Below, one piece after another: positions 57,840 to 64,000 of a DNA stretch of 64,000 bases. Made by a program: the position numbers and the translations under genes. Below the pieces are notes generated by a model, which saw nothing but the letters and a program-made list of their open reading frames with translations, did no database searches and was not told the origin of the DNA. The stretch is taken from contig CM075941.1 in the NCBI GenBank assembly GCA_038030265.1, positions 37,200,164-37,264,163 on the forward strand, given 5' to 3'. The stretch's first letter is position 1. The number at the start of each line of letters is the position of its first letter. Origin of the DNA: Corythucha ciliata. Taxonomy: Eukaryota > Arthropoda > Insecta > Hemiptera > Tingidae.

Positions 57840-58200
57840 TCAATTTTCGCTCCTAATCAGCAAGTCTATGTATAAAGTTTGCCATTTTTCCAATACTCAT
57901 CCATTTTTACACGAGATCAGCCCATTTCCCAAAAGTTAACAATTTTTATCAAAAAGCAGGCATACTATCCAAATCCATCATTTAAATACAAATCAGCGGT
58001 TTGTTGTACACAATCTGCCGTTTTCCTAGAAGTCTGTCGTTTTTCTCAAAATTTGCCATTTTTTGTACAAAATGAACGAAAAATGTTATGGAAATACGCT
58101 GATTATTGGTTTTATTTTAGAAAACGCGTTAATTCGCTGCTAAGAACAATCGCTAATTTGCCGGTAAAATTTAGTTAACGCGCTACTTCACGGCTAAAAC
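57840..58200 (+). repeat. Decayed ~30-nt array, GCCATTTTT type
   Basis: GCCATTTTTCC, CCATTTTTACA, GCCGTTTTCC and GTCGTTTTTCTCAAAA words recur at about 30 nt to 58070. GCTAATTC units resume after 58120. No gene. Confidence 0.45.
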
Positions 58201-58559
58201 TGGCTCGGTGTCATTCATTACGATGAACCTCCAGGTCCGCAGAAGAAAAAAATCCCACCAACCGGGGGTTCGCTAGGAGCCAGCAGGGCAGAAATTAGCA
58301 ATTTTCCACGTGCTGTAATTCCTATTTATTCCGGATTTTTGTTTGAATTTTAGCGTCCGCAGCCGCAGTTTTACTCTTAAAGAATTATTCGCGCTGTCTT
58401 ACATCATTCTTCCTATATACGGGAACATGAAAGTGCCTCGTAAAGTGCACGTGGTAAAATTAAATATGAAGGAACACATTCATGTTACGGCACTGGGTGT
58501 AGAGGTAAAACTTCTTGAACCCAACTCTTCAACCACGACCATTTTTAAAAAATAAATTT

Positions 58560-59160
58560 AGCCGTGACTTAGCGCTTTTACTCTTAGATTTTACTAGATT
58601 TTATCCGCAAAATTAGAGCTGTTTCTCAATTTTCGGCTATAAAATTGAATAGAAAAACCACGAGTTATCGCATTTTTTACTTCCATGTTCCCGTAGAGAA
58701 ATGGAGTATGGTGTTTCAAAAATCGAGTCCAAGTTGACTTCTTATTCTTGATGCACAATCTCAGAATGGTATAGAAAAGCGATTTTTGGCTTGCAGTCGG
58801 CTTTTCTGTTTCAATAATTGCAATGAAATAGAGTTTTTTTGTTTCATTTTACGAATAAGCGCCTTTTCTCTGTTTTAGTCGAGAGAATCAGTACTTTATA
58901 TTAATATATTAATTTCGCCGCATACTGCTTTTTTAAATTTTAACCGTGAACTATAGCGCTTTATCTTGCTTAGTAAATTGATTCTTTAAAAGGACACCGA
59001 CACATCCAACGACACGCAGAGTACGTCAACATACAAAACCACGATTTAGTATTTTATTGTTGTTTTTTTTCCCAGTTTTGGCCGAAATTAATGATTTTCT
59101 CATTTCTATAGCCATTAATTGGCGCTTTTCCTCGTCCCGCACTCAATATCATTTTCTCGA
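58560..59160 (-). repeat. Decayed array, reverse GCTAATTC type
   Basis: TTTTCTCAATTTT, GACTTAGCGCTTTT and ATTGGCGCTTTT are reverse-orientation units. Interrupted at 58687-58830 by the dispersed repeat shared with 50119-50275. Confidence 0.5.
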
Positions 59161-59647
59161 TTTAGCGTTGTTTTTTTTTTTCCGGCTAACATCATTGGTC
59201 ATCATTGGTGGGGTCCCCACATTGAACTCTCACGTTTTAATCATAAATTCGTAACTAGTTTGTATATATTTCTTTTTGACGTTTATGACTCGAGGGGTCG
59301 AGTGGATAAACGCCTCAAGCTCACTTTTTGCGGAAGGCCCGGGAAAAAGTTGGAAAATCAGAAAATTCGGATTTTAAAATTTGAATTTTTTGCTATTTAG
59401 TAAATGTTTTCCGAAGCTAAAAACCACGAGAAACACACAAAAATACTCACACCTAAAGATCCCGGGTCTGTCTGCCTCCCCTTTGCCATTGTATCCTAAT
59501 AGGAGCGCTGTACTGATTGTTACTTACTTGACCCCGAAATAGCGCATTAACAGCTAAAATGTACGCATTCATGCAGTGAAATTCACTCTTATCTCGTCGC
59601 ACACGTGTTTCCCCTTTCCATTACACCCCCCCCCCCGCCGCGCGCAG

Positions 59648-59935
59648 AAGAACGTGTCCTTCCACAGCATGCCTATATCTGATTTTCATGTCACTCAATT
59701 ATCGTGGGATGTAAATGACAGCTTGACCAATGTGTTGTCTGTGCAGTTCCTATACCGAAATGTGACCGGCTCCTTGCTTCGATTGTATATCAAATCAACT
59801 CAGACGTGTCCCAGTACAACAGACTGTGTATTCATTGTCGAACTTATATCACCAATGAAAAATATTTTTGATACAGACGATTGTCAAGCGTGTGATATTG
59901 ACACTGTATTCTCGCAACCCGCTTCTTGTATTCCA
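59648..59935 (+). CDS. Putative internal exon of an unidentified secreted or membrane protein
   Basis: 96 codons, phase 0 at both ends, bounded by a C-rich acceptor ending GCGCGCAG (59647) and a donor CCA/GTAATT (from 59936). Composition is ordinary, unlike the other genes here. It includes NVSFHSMPISDFHVTQLSW, three N-glycosylation sequons, and CPSTTDC, CQAC and SC cysteines, as in an extracellular domain. I do not recognise the family. No neighbouring exon found; introns may extend beyond what I can join, or it may be a lone relic. Confidence 0.45.
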
Positions 59936-59989
59936 GTAATTTGCTTGAAAAACTTTCGTAACCTTGGGGGGGGGGGGGTATGACCCTAA

Positions 59990-61675
59990 GTCACCTCTAA
60001 AATTTCAAAGATGAAATCATTCGCTAAAATGAAATGTTTCCTTAGGCCAATTAATCGTTGGAACCTCTAATTAACGAAAAAGTAATTATTATTGTTCGCT
60101 TATTTTTTGTGTTGTGCTTTTAGTTACAACACCATAACTCGCAAAACTCGACCAGTCACGCCTTTTCTGTATAAACCTTTTAACGAAGCTTATTTCATGA
60201 AGACAACATGACCTTCTTTCGGTTGGTTTCATTACGGTCAAATACCGCGGTGAAATTTCGTTGACAATGCAGATTCAGTGTCAATCCGGAGATCAACGGC
60301 CACCTCCATGTTTGTTTTGAGTGCATTCGTTTAATAAAATTGGTCACCGTTTTTTGAAAAACTAAGAGCGGTTAAACAATCAGGCTTCGATTTCGCTACT
60401 CCTGAGAGTGACGAGTCGGACAACTCTGATTTCCGTTAGGGGGGGGGGGCAAAATCTATAGCGAAATTCTCAGACATTGTGTATACCTACATATTTGAAA
60501 TGATCATTGTTCGGTCACTCATATGATTATCCACAGTTGAAAACTGTCACATAATGAAACGTTTTTACGTCCCATATCAATTATTCTAAATGAAAAATAA
60601 ACTATGAATAACAAAAACTGAAAGAAATATTTAAAAACAATTGTTAATCTTTTTTCAGGATTAAACTCCAAAAATTTCGTTTGACCATAACTATGTAGTT
60701 GAAATATGTGTAAATGTAAAACGCTGAGTGGAATAATGTGAGGAAAGAGGATTGATTAAGAAATTTCCCCTGTAAATAACATTAATTTATCCCTCATGAA
60801 TTTGCTAATACGTTTCTGTTTAGAAAAATGATAATAAGTTGAAAATTCTCCAGCCTCGAAATTGTAAGTGCTGGGCTTCCAGTGGACAAATCTGTCAGAT
60901 ATAGGAAGAGATATATTTAAATTGTTTTACTTCTTTTTTCTAATTCCTAATCGGGACGTTTTGTCCATTGACAATGTTTGGACCATATTTGCCCCCTCCC
61001 TCCATCAATCACACCTGATGAAACAAAACAAAAATCTGGAGGATGTAGAGCCAGATATGAAAGTTTTCAAAATGGAGGTATGAGACTGATTACAAGGGGA
61101 ATTTATTTTTGGGGGCCTGTTCTATAACTAATAACTGTCACTATCACTGTCCCTTTCCACCCGTCCTCCCTATTAAAATGTGATTTAATTAGGGGTGGAT
61201 GGGTGGAAAGGGATACTCCCATTGGCGATTCAGATTATCACTTGTAGCGCTAGCGTCGAGGCGCAATGGCGGAAAAGAGCCCTACTCTTACCACCAACGT
61301 ATGGGCTAAATAATGGTGTTTTTGCAGTTTTTAAGGAGTTTACAATGTTTTCCGTCTTAATTATCGCCACACTTGATTGAAAAAGGATTTGAGGTTACGA
61401 CCTTTCTTCTATCGACCTTCTACGACCTGCTTTCAAAGGATTACATTTCGGGAACGTAGTGAATTTAGTATCCTATGGTTTGTACCTATATAATGGACAG
61501 TACGTAGTCATTATCTCTCTTTGTTGTCTCACAATGTTGCCTATGTGAATCAATATAAATTTGATAAATGCACGGTCTCATCAAGGAGCTACAAAAAAGG
61601 GGAAGTGGAGTTAAGCACCAAATATTGTATACGCGGCCAAATAGAGGACGCCAAGGCGTAGGCCGCCGTGGGCCC
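59990..61675. other. Intergenic, inverted fragment near 61160
   Basis: CCCTTTCCACCCGTCCTCCC (about 61150) and GGGGTGGATGGGTGGAAAGG (about 61192) are inverted, a small hairpin MITE. A 71-codon frame at 60868-61083 is weakly gene-like but unsupported. Otherwise nothing. Confidence 0.4.
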
Positions 61676-61679
61676 AACC

Positions 61680-62220
61680 AAAAATAAGGCTAATTGGGGA
61701 CTGAAATTGAGATAAATGGCTAATTAATGGATGAAATTATTGAGAAAAAAAAACTGATTCTCGGCCATAAATAAGAAAAAGTGCTAAATCACGCATAAAG
61801 TTAAGAAAACTTCACAGCAAAAATTGAGAAAAAGCTTTCAAATCGCGGATAGTGTCAATTACAGTCACTAGCGTTTAAAATTATGAAAAACACTAATTAA
61901 CGGATAAAATTGTGAAAAATCAATAATTCGCCAATGAAAAAAAGCGCTAATTCGCCCCTAAAATTACGAAAACATGAATTCTCGGCTTATTCAGAACGGA
62001 AGTTCGTGTCTCAATCTGAAAAAACGCTAATTCATTGCTAAAAGTGAAAAAAAAAAACTAGTTCGTGGGGAAAATTAAGAAAAGTGCTAGTTCACTCTAG
62101 TGCTAGTGCACTCTTCAAGTGCTAGAAAAAACACAAATTCTTTGCAAGGAAAATCGCTGAAATGGAGATAAATCGCTAATTCGCGGCTAAAATGGAGACA
62201 AATCGTTAATTCAAGAATTG
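61680..62220 (+). repeat. Decayed ~29-nt array, GCTAATTCG type
   Basis: AAACGCTAATTCATTGCTAA, CGCTAATTCGCGGCTAAAAT and GAAAAAGTGCTAAATC units recur throughout. Confidence 0.7.
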
Positions 62221-62731
62221 ACAGCTTTTATCCATTAGAAGGCTACACCGATCGTTTAACCGGCAAAAGTGGAAGTTCTTCGTGGAACATATTTTCCCTT
62301 TTTATGTGAGCACAGTCAGTTTCTGGGATGAAATTCGCTTTCTTTGCAGAATAGGGTAAACTCATGAAATCGCGTCTTTTAATGCGCTAATTTTACTTGA
62401 AAACTTAACCACTTGGATAAAAAACTACCACTTATCCATAATCCGGCTTGTTCCAGCTTGTTCAATTCAAACAAGGCATTTGAGTCTCAAAAAGTCTCAA
62501 ATGTGACTAGTAAAAATTTCATACAGAAAACCTTTTATTAATAACTCCTTTAATTACCTTCCTGTGCCTACTGGAGGGGATTCATGTGATGGATATTTAT
62601 ACCATGCAGGGTGGGTTTATCAATCACCGGATTTCTGGATTTCTCATGTAATAGCTCGGAGAACTTTGCATTACTGTTTACCAAAAGGCCCATAGCAACC
62701 AGACTTATCCCAGTTTTGTCTGTAGAATAAG

Positions 62732-62877
62732 GCCCATTTTCACCAACAAAATTGATCTCGTTTAAAGTTGATCGTGATTAGTTGCCAATAGCGACCCATA
62801 TGAATTCTGATATGAGTGTTTTCATATAATCGTGATTAGTTGTTGATCTTGGTTTAAGAAGTTGGTGAAATCGGGCC
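62732..62877. mobile_element. MITE, GGCCCATTTTCACCAAC ends
   Basis: GGCCCATTTTCACCAAC at the left and GTTGGTGAAATCGGGCC at the right are inverted. An internal GATCGTGATTAGTTG repeat is present. A related end lies near 31341. Confidence 0.75.
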
Positions 62878-62879
62878 TA

Positions 62880-63800
62880 AGTGCATTGATAAACACACCC
62901 TTGTTGGGGAAAATTACATAATATTTGGTTAAGGACAGTCTGTTTTTGGGGCTGAACAACCCTTCTTAACAGGAAATTCGCAAAGATATTTGAAAACATT
63001 GCGTTTTTCATTTGCACAATATTCTGCATAGGGTAGGGGGATTTTTCCATCATTCGTCAAGGACGGGAGGAAAAATCTCTCTCGCAGCGCGAAATTCCCG
63101 GTAAATGGAAAACGGCATCATTTTCTCACCGCGAGTTCTTTCATTTTATCTCAATTATTTCTCGATGGTGAGTTTAATTGTTAATAGTCGGTAGTATAAT
63201 ACCAACTAATATTTCAAAGAAATGAACTTTAAAAATCCTAAGAACTCATAAAAAAGAACAAAAACTGCGTTTTCTCATAAGAGCCCATGGAAAGTCTACC
63301 GCTCTTCTTACTTCGGTGGGGCCGCCACCAGAGCGCATTTGGTTAATCTGAATCGCCAATAGGAACACTGAAATCTTAAAGAGCAAGCCCCTTGATCCAT
63401 CATTTTGATGCGATAATAAAACACGAGGTAATTGCTTCCAAAATCCCACAGTACAACTCTTGTAATTGAGAAGACATAAGGAAGAAGAATAATACAAAAT
63501 CGTGTGTAGACACATCCGGTTTGAATGAATAATATCGACGGTAATCGTTGTTGATTGTAGCTATCCTTTTTGTTAGAAAAAAAATGATTATGAACAGGAT
63601 CATCGACCTGATGTCTTGAAGGATTTTCAATCAGTATAAGGAAAATGAAACCCGTTTATTTCTACGGCACAAGGTACATTTTGGAATAAGAAAACATTTT
63701 TTTCACAAAAATAAAACAATTATCGAGTTCTTAAACATACGGTGGAATGTAAGCACGCTCTTATTTATTCCTAAATAAATATCATTGCCAATTTGAATAA
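62880..63800. other. Intergenic, no gene recognised
   Basis: Short minus-strand frames (63246-63630) have no recognised content. Confidence 0.4.
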
Positions 63801-63806
63801 TTTATT
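63801..63806 (-). terminator. Poly(A) signal of collagen-like gene
   Basis: AATAAA on the minus strand, 33 bases after the stop. Confidence 0.6.
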
Positions 63807-63838
63807 AAATACTTCAATAAGTAGTGTTCATATAATAA

Positions 63839-64000
63839 TTAGTTATAGATTTCAACTTTGCAATTGTCCAATTTGTAAAATCTACTTCCGTCAGGATCGT
63901 TAATTGATTGAGTTCCGTTTCCATTCTTGGCTTTGTTGTCTCCTTCTACTCCAGCATCTCCTCCTTTTGCTCCAAGGTCCCCTTGGGCACCTTGGCCCGC
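63839..64000 (-). CDS. Collagen-like protein, C-terminal end (partial)
   Basis: The minus-strand frame runs in from the window edge: 53 residues and a TAA. The first part is Gly-X-Y (GQGAQGDLGAKGGDAGVEGD, with a Gly every third residue), then a short non-collagenous tail with NGTQ (an N-glycosylation sequon), DPDGSRFYKLDNC and VEIYN at the end. The tail is far too short for a fibrillar NC1 domain, so this is probably a short-tailed secreted collagen-like protein or one exon of it. The 5' part is outside the window. Confidence 0.75.
   Translation of the reverse strand, partial: AGQGAQGDLGAKGGDAGVEGDNKAKNGNGTQSINDPDGSRFYKLDNCKVEIYN

Noticed and set aside
60868..61083. 71-codon frame with a possible donor at its end
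   Set aside because: Possible acceptor CCAG near 60881, but the translation is Phe-rich in the middle and has no recognised features.

Overview
The window looks like nuclear DNA of an arthropod, most likely an insect. It has spliced genes with GT-AG introns, TATA-like promoters and AATAAA/ATTAAA poly(A) signals, set in AT-rich DNA that is mostly transposon remnants and decayed short tandem repeats. No bacterial operon, CRISPR array, rRNA or tRNA is visible. A sap-feeding hemipteran is my guess from the overall look of the repeats and the cuticle- or gland-like proteins; nothing in the sequence proves the order.

Recognisable genes are few and all encode small secreted low-complexity structural proteins. 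Four plus-strand loci (1-1351, 11475-12746, 21304-22252, 24766-25736) form one family. Its core is an 18-residue repeat carrying an RPVV motif and, ten residues later, a [H/S/K]VPVV motif. Members differ in their flanks: Cys-rich with a Pro-Cys tail (gene A), Gly-rich (gene B), or His-rich (genes C1 and C2). B and C share a 13-residue first exon holding most of the signal peptide, a phase-0 intron, and a TATA-like box 72 nt before the ATG. A fifth gene on the minus strand (52758-54286) has the same layout but an unrelated Cys/Thr-rich sequence. The window ends in the 3' end of a minus-strand collagen-like gene. Two further single exons (10778-11014 and 59648-59935) are weak candidates.

Two local duplications affect the family. 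Gene A carries a 675-bp tandem duplication, identical where visible, that repeats the end of intron 1 and most of exon 2. Gene C lies in a 3.47-kb tandem duplication (19314-22780 and 22781-26264) about 99% identical. In this duplication copy 1 has a one-base frameshift and copy 2 is intact.

The rest is mobile and repetitive DNA: (i) a nested pair of inverted-repeat elements at 14094-18784, the inner one built from ACCGT motifs and two 21-bp tandem arrays; (ii) at least a dozen MITEs, including three TTAA-flanked copies of one family and two copies of a CAAGGTGACTA family, one with a perfect 8-bp target duplication; (iii) a P-Q-R modular repeat locus at 37483-42900 interleaved with a TAGTAGGGGAGCC-ended element; (iv) long stretches of decayed 16-33-nt tandem arrays of several unrelated consensus types, in both orientations.

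The most interesting system is the cluster of 18-residue-repeat secreted proteins. It appears to diversify by tandem duplication around a constant core and a constant promoter/mini-exon module. Its function is not shown by the sequence; an extracellular, possibly metal-binding or cross-linked material such as cuticle, eggshell, secretion or silk is inference.
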